The position numbers and the translations under genes are program-made. The notes under the pieces are model-generated. The model was not told the DNA's origin and searched no databases. It saw nothing but the letters and a program-made list of their open reading frames with translations. Below, piece by piece: positions 12,500 to 23,450 of a stretch of DNA of 64,000 bases. Positions within the stretch are counted from its first letter, which is position 1. Each line of letters starts with the position of its first letter. Source of the DNA: Fasciola hepatica (lineage: Eukaryota > Platyhelminthes > Trematoda > Plagiorchiida > Fasciolidae); NCBI GenBank assembly GCA_948099385.1, contig CANUEZ040000031.1, positions 3,961,001-4,025,000 of the forward strand, in the 5' to 3' direction.

Positions 12500-14310
12500 T
12501 CAACTTATTAGGCATTTCAGAAATGACCGTGAACAGTGGTGGATCACGAAATATAGGGAAACGGAGAAGGCTACTTCTATTGGCTATAACTGCAACCTTC
12601 ACCGTCTGATTAGAAATACCAGTCCAAGGAAGCAAGTTGTAATTAAATTATTCAGATAGTCCGATGGCAGACTGATTCATCCTGAGGAATATCATCTGAA
12701 CTGCAGGGCGGATCACTTTATGGAACAATGCTGTAGGTCCATTTACATACGACATTTTCGGAACATACCTGCCAGAGGAAGAAAGCGGGCAAATATCACT
12801 CTTCCATCAGAAATGAAGAATAAAGACGAGATTGGTCATTAGAAGAGGTACAAAGCTGCTGGGCTGGGTGGATTGTCCCCGTACTTTTTCAATAATGAAG
12901 GAGAAGCTTTGATTTCGAAGTTAATAAACTCCCCTGGGCAATCTGATATAGTGAACAGATTCCCTGAAAATGGTGTGAATAGGTAATTATGCCGATTTTC
13001 AAGAAAGGTGGCTGATCCTCTTGTGAAAACCACATAGGAATGAGCTTGGTAAGCATTTCATCCAAAATGCTCACTGTCGTTATTCTCCACCGATAATCCA
13101 GCTCCCACGAGATGTGTACGCATGAGCATCAAGCCAGTTTCAGACCTGGTAGGGGTTGTATCGACCACAACCTTACTCTTCGGCAAACCTTAGAACCCAG
13201 ACACGTCTTCAGTAAGCACACAATCTCTGTCTTTCTTGATATAAAAGCGGCGTCCGATTCAGTCGACCGAACGGTTTTCTGACGCTGTCTCACTGAATGT
13301 TGCGCCAGATAAAATTATTTCTCTTTTTCCAGTGCTTGTATGCAAACAGCCAAAGCCGTTTTCTTGCTCACAGTGAACTTTCATCCGAGTTCACCACTAG
13401 AGGTGGTTGCCTCGTTTCGCCCTTTCTCTTCATTTTTCTAGTGGAATAGATTCTTGAGAGAGCCCTGTCCTCGTGTGCGAACAGCAGCCCTGACCTTCGC
13501 TGGGACAGTAATCTGTCCGACTTGGAATACGCGGATGATGATTTTCTGCTTAGTGAAGATCCAAGCAAGTTTCAGTTTTGTTTTAGACAGCTCATGCAAC
13601 AGCGTAGCTAAGTTTGGGATGCGTTTTGCACGTTCAAATTTTATAATGTTTTGCAGGACTGGGTTGGCCCTACATCAAACCTTGTGTTGGCAGGGTAAGC
13701 TCCAGCTAAAGTAGATAAATTTTGTTACCTGGGAAGTCACATTTTGCCAGGTGGGCAGACATCGGATGAAGTGTCGTCAAGTACGCTCAAGTTGCGATTA
13801 ACACTTGTCAACCTCAGTCTTTTGTGGAGCCGACATAACATTCGATTTTCTATCAAAACTCGACTGTACACTGTGACAGTTAGATCAGTTATTTTATACA
13901 ACCAGTAAAGGTAGAAGACAGGGGAAGGCTGTCATTGTTCGGGCATGGATGTCTCCGTAATACTACTGGAATACTGTGGGAACACCGCATCCGCAAAGTG
14001 GGGTTAGGCGCACCGCGTTGAGAACCATTGATCAGTCACTGGAACAAGTAGTAAATCTGAACAGGTTAAGGTGGCCAGGAGGTGTCGCATATGTCCACGG
14101 GTAGAATTCCTCGGCGTAAGCTGTCCTCTGAGACCGGTAGGGGTTGGAAAGTAGTTCGAGTTGGTCAGCCTATGACATGGCAAAAGATATGAAAACTTTG
14201 ACCAGTGGACCTGACCAAGTAGGACGTATGAGACTTTCGGGAATGTGGTCCGCGTGACCCGCCTACCAGATGGTTGGAAAACTTAGTTGACATGGCTAGG
14301 CGTGGTGGTT
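12500..14310 (+). pseudogene. LINE reverse-transcriptase remnant
   Basis: Fragments in alternating frames follow the order of a LINE RT. They include the REQWW-like start (about 12510), the SPYFFNNEGEAL segment (about 12870), a CENHIGMSLVSISSKML-like segment (about 13030), a QASFRPGRGCIDHNLTLRQT-like segment (about 13130), the FLDIKAASDSVD-like palm motif (about 13240), and a YADD catalytic box at 13528-13539 (TAC GCG GAT GAT). The SETW-region and C-terminal RLRWPGGVAYV-like and WLENL-like parts follow. Many frameshifts and stops are present. Unlike the other copies, the YADD box itself is intact. Confidence 0.75.
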
Positions 14311-14459
14311 AGTGGCTCAGGTGCATTTGGATTTTTTCTTCCTCTTAGTGATTTCCGCCTATACCCTTCTTTTCGCCTTTTCACTTTGTACTTCTAATGG
14401 TTTTGCCCCCAACTGGACGATGGTGGTCAGTTGCAACCAAAACCGAAGCACTATATATA

Positions 14460-14463
<4 letters not shown>

Positions 14464-14524
<61 letters not shown>
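14464..14524. repeat. (TA)n microsatellite at the LINE 3' end
   Basis: TA tract that starts immediately after the LINE 3' terminus (ACTATATATAATC). Simple-repeat 3' tails are typical of RTE-group LINEs, so it may derive from the LINE tail. Confidence 0.95.
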
Positions 14525-14526
<2 letters not shown>

Positions 14527-15489
14527 CTCATTGGTGGGTTGTACAATTCCGTTCACTGTTCTTCCATCAAAAAGATTCACCTTCGATTCGAAAGTGCCTC
14601 GGGCTACTACCGTAGCCGAGATACCTCACGTATCGAAGTTCTGCATTATTTGCCAAGTTACTGATCTCTTGTTTAATATAGCCATATATCAAGAAAGTTT
14701 CGACTTTCATTGCGTTTATACGAATACTGACGGAAGGACAGTCATCCAAATTCGGTACTGGGAATTAGTAGTTCTCGAATTTAGTATTTGCGATCTAACA
14801 GTTTCACAGTTCCCCAGTCCGATATTGCTAGAAAACCCTGAATCCTTTTCCTTCGGATTTGTTAGTGATATTGAGGTTGGAAGATCTGAAACTAGAAAGT
14901 TGGTATTTACAGCTTAGATGACGCAAACTGGAGATTCAGCGGAGGTTCCAGCGTGACGCTGCTCGTGAAGAAGTGAATTTCTCTCCACAAAAGGTTGGAG
15001 TACAAATGGTTGAACCAACTCCGGTAAAGGAGCTGACCATGAACTATACGATCCGCTCTACCCCACCTTTTATGACAGTGGGCTATACTGAAGTGTACAA
15101 AAACGTGATAATCCCGGGCTGGTCTGTGATTGGCACCAACAGTTTGCCTACGCAATTTGATACTCTTGTGGCTAATCGTGAATCAAACAGTTTGGCAAAC
15201 CTTGGACCTAACGGCGCGGCAGATTGATGAAGGATCGCGTCGTACCGTCCAATTCTGGTTCCATCAGAGTTTTGCAGCATTCTTGTCGTATTCCGTTGCC
15301 TGTTGATTGTTGTGTTCGATTAAACCAGCCACATGAACATTGACACGATTGCACATGTTCACATCACTGAACGACTGTTCGATCTTTCTCAACCATACAG
15401 GCACATCCCTATCTACACATACACACAGATACACGTACGCACACACACATACATTCACAGTGTTAGTGGTTAGGAGCGCTTCAGCCCGA

Positions 15490-15570
15490 CCAGTCTTGAC
15501 TAGATCTCGCTATTTATCGACTGACCTTTCTTGGCCTGAGGCAAATGTACGCTTGCTCAGACAACTCTGC
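15490..15570 (+). repeat. Dispersed repeat, copy 1 of 2
   Basis: Shares with 30985-31075 the blocks TTGACTAG..ATCTCGC, CTTGG(C/T)CTGAG and CAAATGTACG in the same order and orientation. Family unknown. Confidence 0.5.
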
Positions 15571-16173
15571 TCACTTGCTTGCATTACTGAACTGTTTGAT
15601 TGCCTGCACGTAACCTGCGGTCTGATTTTATTTCCACGTGCTTATCAATAAACCGAGTACGAATATTATTCGTTCTACGGATCATTTCGATCAGAACGCT
15701 GGTAAAAGAAGAGTCCTCTCTGGACGAAATCCCAGTTACGAGTAGGGGCATCATAGGAAAATGCAACAGTGCACGCTGCAAACAACGGCATCTGCTGTCT
15801 AGGATGCGGTGGCATCGATTGATTGACGAGTACCTGTCACTGTTTTTGCCAAGCACTAATTGGAAACGCATAATCCGTAACAGACATTGTTCGATACACC
15901 TGATCACACTGAGCATCCCTGGTGGGTGCCTATATAATGCTATACGGGTTTTGAGTGGGCGGTGTTGATTCTGTCTTGCCGTTGAACCAAAATGGTTTTC
16001 ATTTTGTCCCCTATTTATTCTGACCTGACAGCGGTGCGTGTGAACCTGGTGTTCGGGTGTGTTGCCGATCCTGTTCGTTGTCGTTTATACCACCTTTCCG
16101 GCACTGTGCTTTCAGTCTGACCCGGAACGCCGTTGCCACCTGGCTGACACTCGTTGACACACACACAAGCACA

Positions 16174-16202
16174 TTATATATATATATATATATATATATA
16201 TA

Positions 16203-16248
<46 letters not shown>
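16174..16248. repeat. Two adjacent (TA)n tracts
   Basis: Two TA tracts are separated only by AAGA. The whole can fold on itself. Confidence 0.95.
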
Positions 16249-18759
16249 CCTAATAGACGATCCACAGACCATATGTTGTCTGTCCCGGTTCATTTGTGTA
16301 CATCAAAAGTTCGTCATCGAATTGGTTCCCTTTTAGAGCACCCGCGTCACATCTCTGCCTTGGACACTTTTGGTCTGACTGTTTGCGAGTAAGATCATCG
16401 AAGCTTAGGATACCCCAAGTTGTACCGCCTTGGATACACATTCCCATACATCGTGCTTCGATGGTGTACGCAGCTACACCCATACGCCTTACAACTTGAG
16501 TACCGTATCCTTAGAGAACCTCATGTTCTGCCGCTGACGCCTTCGGGCTTTTACGCGTCACCTGGCGAATGCGATAGCGTTTTTCGTATGCCTTGCTTCA
16601 TCGCATCAGGTTTGGTCGGTGTGACATAATCACATTCATTGCCAGTCCATGGTGCATAATCCATTTTAAGCAATGAACCGTATATTAGTTAAGTGAGTAA
16701 TATGTACTCACCACCACACTGCTACTAATATTATTACTGCTGATACTAATAGTACTATTATTATTATTGGTGTCACTACTACTGCTGACAGGGAGAACCA
16801 CTTCTAGCGATGGGATTCCGGTAGGCCATACAGAATGAGCTGATAAAGCTGCTGTGCAGAACGGAAGTCAAAAGAATCAATTACTAGCATCCCAGTCGAT
16901 TGCGGGAAAAGCCGCGATCCTTCAACTGGAATCAGACACGAGTCAGCTGGAAGAACTCTGAAAGCCTTGAAACCGTAAATCACAAAGGTAGGGCTTATGT
17001 ATCACGTGTATTGGCTTGCTGCCAGAAGGTTCGGGGTCAAGTGAATGAAAACATGTAAAGAAACCTAAGGAACTTACGTAAACAAGAAAAACTGGAATTC
17101 GATGTTGGTTAATTCGACCAGACCACACGCAGTTAAATCATTAGTATGTATCACTCACATCGGATAATTCGGTTCAGTACTGGGGGACGGGTGTGGATAA
17201 AAACTAAGAAACAAATGGAACGAGAAAAACATAAACCGGGAAGAAATCGATGTCTTAAAAAGTGTTCTCATTTTGATTCGTGTGATAAATTTGACTAACC
17301 GTTTGATTTTTCCTCGGTTTAAATTCGGATTGGGATGGTCGAAGCATTACGCTCTGCTTCGTAGATGTTCCTCCACTTCTGTGGATACATAAGCTTGTTA
17401 CCAGAAAATTTGCGAGCCTGAACGTTTATATGGATAAAACATGGCTGTTCTATGAGCAACAAAACACTAGTAGCTTCGGTAAGGCCACAATACGATATGC
17501 GGCGATGTAAGAAGATAAAGACTTGAACTTGGCGCGCCTACGAAGGGCTTGACCAATGCTTCTGATTGACTCAAACACCGTTCGTCTCACCTGTGTATAT
17601 GTGTGTGTGTGTGACTTATCCCGAGTTTCCAAGTTTAATGCAAAGCACGTACATACGAATTGTGTTTGCTGATTAGGATGAAAGATTTTTTCACTTTTGC
17701 GTTGACAGCAGACTCACTGAGCAAACAAAATTGAACCCAATTCAACTCATCCCTGCTACCAATTTGTTTTTTGAAGGTGGTTATATGATACACGAAAAAT
17801 TTCCGACTATTGTATTAGAAAATTGATTACGTGCAATCAGATACTTACCGAGTAACAGCATCTACTGGCCCATCGAAAACCGAAAATCAGGTCATTTCAC
17901 GTCATATCAACTCGGGTTAGTCGTGAGTTTATGCATCAGAAGGGCTAGGCTTTCAGCTTCCGCAACACTTTTCTCTACCGAAAATATGTGCACAAATATT
18001 TACACAAGATGTGCACAGGACTGTTAGACAAAAGTTCACTTAATCGAACTTGTAGTTCAACCGTATCTACCGTACGATCAACAAGCAGGCACGACTGGTA
18101 GGTTAAGACGGAAAGAATTAAGGTAAACATTTGTGCGCGAAAACGGGAGCTTGAATTTATCGCTTATGGGGAGCGAAATTATAGTTCATTTGAAGAACGG
18201 AAAACAAAATACATGCAATAAAATTTTTTCTAACAATAATATCTACAAAACTATTTCTGGGCAGTCGACTTCATAACAAAGTGGGTTTCATGTAACTTCC
18301 TAACAAACTACAAACACTTTTCAAAATATCATTAACCAGAGGGCAGTACTGGCAATGCGTAAGATACATGGAGTCGTACAGTTGAGAGTGTCACCCTCAG
18401 GAACAGGAAACAACAAACCTGAGTGAGAAAAATGTGAACTTTCAAACTTTTGCACATTTTTTTACTTGTATGAATCGTGAACAATTGTGAGCTAATAACA
18501 ACAACAACAACGACTACATCGTACTATCTGGTTATTGAACATAATGATGTAGTTCCAGATACTGTGGAATAGGTAGAAAGAAATTTGCGCATGATAGCTC
18601 GGGATAAGTAATGAAGATACATCCATCGCCTTCAACAAGCGGAATACAAGCGTTGACTTATTTAGGATTTTATTTAATCTACACGTGGGAATTATTTTTT
18701 CTATGTCCTTCTCCTTACGCCTATCCTTTATCGTCAAGCGTTTCACTCTCTTGATACAG

Positions 18760-19004
18760 ATAGTCAAAGAGCACCAGGAGCACAATTACCGCCTGTTACC
18801 GAGTTACGAGCCACCAATCGATTATTGGAAACTCGATTTCTTCTCTCCCCAAGAACGGTACGCAAGGCCACCGTAAAATTGTCCCCATCAGCCAACAATT
18901 TGTTATTGAGCAGTCAAGTGTCCCTTTGTTCAGGTGATACCCAGAGTATGGGGGAACCGGATTTGTCCAATACCCGAACTGCATCGCTTGCTGACCAGTG
19001 CCCG
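18760..19004 (+). CDS. Exon of the large unidentified gene
   Basis: A good acceptor (TTTCACTCTCTTGATACAG) and a GTAATT donor bound this 245-nt exon. Its first two bases complete the codon left by the exon ending at 7896 (giving Asp), and the frame then runs open for 81 codons and ends in phase 0. It reads SQRAPGAQLPPVTELRATNR, then LLETRFLLSPRTVRKATVKL, then a Ser/Asn-rich part ending NTRTASLADQCP. The RFLLSPRTVRK segment is basic and followed by several possible phosphorylation sites. The exon lies 11 kb from its predecessor. A minus-strand open frame covers the same bases but has no splice context. The family is not recognised. Confidence 0.7.
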
Positions 19005-20508
19005 GTAATTTATATCCGTTAAAAATGTTTGAAGAAATTTCCATAGTCAGCTGATCATTTCGATAACTTTGTTTGTCACCTTAGAGGTTCGCCAATTAGA
19101 AATTGCTAAAGTCGAACAATCGTAATTGAGTGATTTTTCTGCCAGTTGTGATAGCTCTGAGCTGGGTAAAAGTACCGCATTTCTGGACGTAATTTCGCTT
19201 GTTTTTACGGACTTTTACTGATACTGATCATACTCCTGTTTTATCATATTTTCTCCGTAGATAGGTAGATAGTTGGTGCTGTATGCTTATTGTGGAATCA
19301 AAATTGCGAAAGAAAAGTGTTGTTCAGTTCACTGCTAACTAATGTGATTGTGGTATGATAATCACATATTTCACATTGGGTAATATTTGTCTCGGGGATT
19401 GGTACAGAGGTTTTATGAAAATAATGATCATCGCAACAGGTAATTATCCCAACACGTGCTTTCTTTCATCTCCAAAAGGAAAGTCTAGCATGTACTCATC
19501 GTTTTTTAGTTGCCAGACTGTCCTCCACAAAAAGTCGATATCGTTCTGCATAAAAGAAAAAGTGCCATCTTTTTAGGAACCTTTTTTCCTCCCCATTCAT
19601 TCCGATTTACAACAGTCCATTTCATCAGGAAACACTAGTCGGGATCATGCACATTTTTTCTTGCAGAAATGTTTAGCATTTAGGGAAGAAGATAATCAGA
19701 ATAGAATTTACTTGCTAGGTGAAAGTGTTTCTTTTAGGTGGGATATTGCAATCAAACAGGCTGTAATCTGGAGGGGGAATTACTGCATTGTGATGTGAAA
19801 ATCCAAGCGAAACTAAATTTGAGTATAAATAGTTTGAAATTAGAATTATATGATATACAAATTATATTATATCATGTAGTGCTGATGTTCAAAAACCCGT
19901 TCCCATCCAATCCGGACAGCCTGGTGGCTATTTGTTCTACTCACAGTCATCCACCCCGGGTTCGAGCCCCTGTGGGGGCTCGATGGGTATGCCCTACTAA
20001 CGGTTCTCAACAAAACGGAAGAAGTAGCTCCCGTGGTTTCCTCGGGCGAGTTGGGCTTTCATACTTCATGATGAACCACATCAAATAAAACTATATTTAT
20101 ATGAATTCAATCGGGTGTACTGGTTACACGCTTTAGGCATGCATACCGCGCTAGGCAGTAGAATAGACCCAGTTAAGTACTAAGAGCTGGGGTAAGAAAT
20201 CGGGGACACTGTTAAGTTCGGAAAGCACCTAAGATTCTTCCAAGCCCATGATTTCCTTCTCTATTACTCGTGTCCTGCTAAGACCTCTATTGTGTCAACT
20301 ACTATGTCAGTGCAACGTTAGTGACACCTAAGCAGGTGACGGATGGGCATTGCCTCACCGCCAAATTTGAGACTGGGTAGTTGGACTTTTATTGTGTTGA
20401 AATCACAATTATGCACATTGGTTTCAGTTCTCTCCCATAATTTGGTACAAAGCAATTCCAGTGGGTCATACATTTTATCAATTTCACCATTTTATGTTTA
20501 TACTGTAG
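19005..20508 (+). other. Intron sequence
   Basis: Apart from a SINE-like element (19905-20095) nothing is recognised. A short plus frame at 19738-20088 runs into that element and is not coding. Confidence 0.5.
19905..20095 (+). mobile_element. tRNA-like SINE, second family
   Basis: Contains CCTGGTGGCTATTTGTTCTA (A-box-like) and GGTTCGAGCCCC (B-box-like), followed by TGTGGGGGCTCG. The same arrangement appears on the minus strand at 61765-61875, so this is a repeat and not a unique tRNA gene. It ends in an AATAAAAC-type tail. Confidence 0.55.
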
Positions 20509-20554
20509 AAAAATGCGCTACACAACAACCTGAGGATGGGCAAGGAGAATCGGG
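20509..20554 (+). CDS. Candidate small exon of the large gene
   Basis: A pyrimidine-rich tract and TAG precede 20509. A weak donor (GTGATC) follows 20554. The 46 nt enter in phase 0 and leave one base, exactly what is needed to join the exon ending at 19004 to the one starting at 22008. The reading is KNALHNNLRMGKENR with a final split Gly. The phase fit is the main argument and the donor is poor, so another exon could do the same job. Confidence 0.3.
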
Positions 20555-22007
20555 GTGATCACAAACCCCGCAATTCTCTGCTGGTTCAGAGATCTGTCCG
20601 AGGAAAGTTTTCTATCGCCAGAATCAGCCAGCCGTGGTAGTTATCACACACTTAGAAGATTTAGCCCATCATCATGCCCGGTTGACCCTTAAACAGTAGA
20701 GGGAAAAAGGTATATGTTGTTACGATGCAAAGGAATTAATTTCTGGATGTCGCGCTAGGTCCGTAAGCGGTGCTCAAAAATGACTGGATCACTTCTCTGT
20801 GGTCGAAATTCGCAACCTACTACTTATTGGTTCTTAGTAGGCCAAATAGTTTGGGATCCACAAAACTGGAGTTGAAGTCAGGTGCATGAAAGCGTCCTAC
20901 TCGCCAGTAAAAATGGATGCGAAAGTTAGAAGCTACCGAAGTGAAAAGGCGTATGAAATGTAGCACAGGTTTAGGGTTCTACTCTTCGCATAGATACTAG
21001 ACAAACACTGCATGATGACACATCTGAAAGCGAGTTATCCCTTAGTGGCAACCGATTTGGATCATTGACTTTATCACATTTACCCATGATTAGATACCCG
21101 CCTATTCCCAGGCAATAACTCCTAGGCCTTAGACTGGATCTATATGGACTCTAGTTAAAATTTCGTCGTTTTCACTGGTAAGAAATGAACAGATGAGGTA
21201 TCTGATTTTTTTTTCAGAACTAATTTCCTAATGCACGCTTTTATTCCAGCTGTGGTGATATTTTTTATTGCCTTTGAACTTTAGAGCTCATTCTGACGTT
21301 TTGCCTATTTCTCTGATAGCTGAGCCTGAAGCAAAGGTTTTGAATGTCTAGTCATCATCTGTGGTAAAACTGTCAATGGGAACTTTTCTAGTCAAGTGGA
21401 CAGGAATGTGAATTTGTTAACTTGCTCAATTCTCCAATACAATACAGTACAATACAATATAATCACGAATTTGTTCTCGTGCTTTCGGACCTGGCCCTAA
21501 TGTATAAAACGGAAAATCCCTTTCCGTAAACTTGATATTATGGTTGACCACAGATCGTCGACGGTATCCTCTTAGCGATCCGTGAACAGTTTAATTCCTT
21601 GGCTTTCCGATGATATGACGGCCATCCCAATTTTGAACACAAAACCCGATGAGCTTTGACGGATTTTGTAGATCTATCGATGAGCCTGTGCAGTTTACGG
21701 AAGTGAGGGACTAAGCTAGCTGGTAACCGGAGGTAATAAGCAAAGGTGCACGGAGCTTCCACAACCCATTGGAAGATCATTGGCGGTGATCCATACCCGG
21801 ATGGCACCAGCGGAATGCAAACAAACAAATCTCAAACAACCAATCTACTGCTAAGATTGAAGTTCACTTGGATTCATAACCTATCAGCGACAACTGGTCA
21901 GCGTTAAACTGACCAGCACCAGGTACACTGCGGCTTCACTAGTGAGAGTCACCTGTATGTAAAACATATTTTATTTTCTAATTGAACTACCCGTTATTTA
22001 GTTGCAG
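20555..22007 (+). other. Intron sequence
   Basis: A minus-strand frame at 21538-21828 (96 codons) is Arg/Lys/His-rich with no recognised motif. Nothing else supported. Confidence 0.45.
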
Positions 22008-22075
22008 GTGATATATTTGTATCTGACCATGAGCCACTTCCTAAGACTGGACAGCGTCGTTATTCTATTCCCAAG
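22008..22075 (+). CDS. Small exon of the large unidentified gene
   Basis: A good acceptor (CCCGTTATTTAGTTGCAG) and a donor AAG|GTAAAA define a 68-nt exon. After two bases that complete a split codon it reads DIFVSDHEPLPKTGQRRYSI and PK, ending in phase 0. The RRYSIPK end is a basic Ser motif of the kind recognised by basophilic kinases (inference). The other two frames are poor or hydrophobic. Incoming phase 1 does not fit the exon ending at 19004 directly, so an exon between them is required. The candidate at 20509-20554 would satisfy this. Confidence 0.5.
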
Positions 22076-23214
22076 GTAAAATACTCGTAGTTAGTTAAGA
22101 TCCTGGTTCCGGAATCGGATGAGCTCCTGAGAAGCTGCTATTATTCCGATTGCGCAACTAGGCTCGAAAAGGGTGTCAGTGAAGGACCGCTACAGTAGCC
22201 CAGACTGTGAATCAGACACAACGGTGCAAGTCTGAATCTAGATCCGGTAGTGACCGAATGGTATAAAACACAGCTAATGAACAAGTCCGGTGTACGAGGT
22301 TCGAACTGTGTCACCAACGGTGCCTGTCGGCCTCATTGCGAAACATCACTCATTTTTTGTCTTGTTTGTTACCCCTCTGACCTACAGCAGCCTTGCTTGG
22401 TTGTCCACACCGGGTTGCTGAGTTGTATTTGTCTCCTCTGCATTTTAGGTCCTTGGGATAAGGGGTGTGAGCACACGTGCTACATATGATTGATCTCTGC
22501 TGTTGACCTACGAGCAACAGTCCACCATAGCTTGAGACGTTGAACAGTTTGATGCGTATCGATTTTTAGTCAACTTAGGCCGCATATGGATGTGTGCTCG
22601 TGTACTTGCGCGTGCGTGAATCGCCTAGCTGAATGAGCGAAGCCCTCTGAACCAAAGTCACTATATCGATCGCTGAACAAGGTTGAATGGAACAGCTGAG
22701 TGGATCGTCAGAGTTGGTAAGATGTCAGCTGATAAATTTTCTAGAGAAGAATAATTTGATAACAGGACCAACCAATAACGCGAAATCACTTTGGAGTAGT
22801 CGTTCCTAGATCTGATCAATTTTTACATCACCGTTCCCGATACAGAACCATACAACTAAAAGTGGTCAGTACAGAAAAAAGACAACATTTCAATGTCTGT
22901 CCGAATAATCCCCCAGGACACATGAAGAATAACACAAGGTGGCGAACAAACTCGTTTTCAGTGACCCTCAACCACTCATAATCGTTTTTTATCCCACTGA
23001 TTCAATGAAGTGCCAAGTGTAAATCTTCATTGACTGAAATGCGGGTGTCTGTCTACACAAAAGTCTGATCAAGTACAAATACAAATACATCATATCACAC
23101 TTTATATGAACAACGTTATGTGAACAGAACGAAATCAAGATAGGGCTATAGGTCAAAAAGAAAGGCAGAGGATGACCAGATTCCACTTGTATCACCCAGA
23201 TCCATCTCTGGAGT
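22076..23214 (+). other. Intron sequence
   Basis: Nothing recognised. The frame at 22250-22489 is Cys-rich but has no splice or domain support. Confidence 0.45.
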
Positions 23215-23450
23215 GTGCGTGGGTGCTGTTGGTGTCATGAATCTGATCAACGGATCTATGCTTCGTTCGGCAGTAGGGGATGGGCGAAGGAAGCTTCAAT
23301 ACTTGCACGAACTGCTTTCGAATGCATAAAGGCGGATTGTAGAGACAAACGCATAACGCCTCTGCTACGGCTAGGACAAGGCACTTCACTTGTCTTGATT
23401 ATCCACTTCGAACTTTGTAAATTAGTCTGAATGCTTTGGTCACAACCGTC
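23215..23450 (-). mobile_element. Penelope-like element, C-terminal fragment
   Basis: On the minus strand the segment reads VAEALCVCLYNPPLCIRKQF followed by VQVLKLPSP. This matches the usual end of Penelope-like proteins after the GIY-YIG nuclease, where an AEAL/I...KP.LC.QK..V..L.LPW pattern is common (from general knowledge of the family). Only this C-terminal tail is recognisable and it carries frameshifts upstream. It is antisense to the host gene. Confidence 0.55.

Larger units (their letters stand above)
11000..14463 (+). mobile_element. LINE copy, nearly complete (RTE-like family)
   Basis: This is the most complete copy in the window. In order it has a roughly 0.8-kb 5' leader (11000-11800) shared with 58668-59420, an endonuclease region, a reverse-transcriptase region, and a 3' end with CAACCAAAACCGAAGCA followed directly by a TA microsatellite. 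The 5' start matches the start of the copy at 35765 (minus strand): ACTGCATCTT, the GTGTGA block and the AGCTATxCAxGATGG block. Frameshifts and stops interrupt both coding regions, so it is dead. It lies in sense orientation within an intron of the host gene. I assign it to the RTE-like group from the single endonuclease-RT architecture and C-terminal motifs. The clade is an inference. Confidence 0.75.
14525..18759 (+). other. Long intron sequence with simple repeats
   Basis: Intron between the exons ending at 7896 and starting at 18760. It holds an AC-rich tract (15416-15455), the paired TA tracts at 16174-16248 and a block at 15490-15570 repeated at 30985-31075. Overlapping open frames on both strands at 15584-15968 have no recognised domain. 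Frames at 14973-15227 and 16420-16629 also lack support. Confidence 0.5.

Noticed and set aside
15584..15968. Open frames of over 100 codons on both strands.
   Set aside because: They overlap in antisense and neither shows a recognisable domain or splice context.
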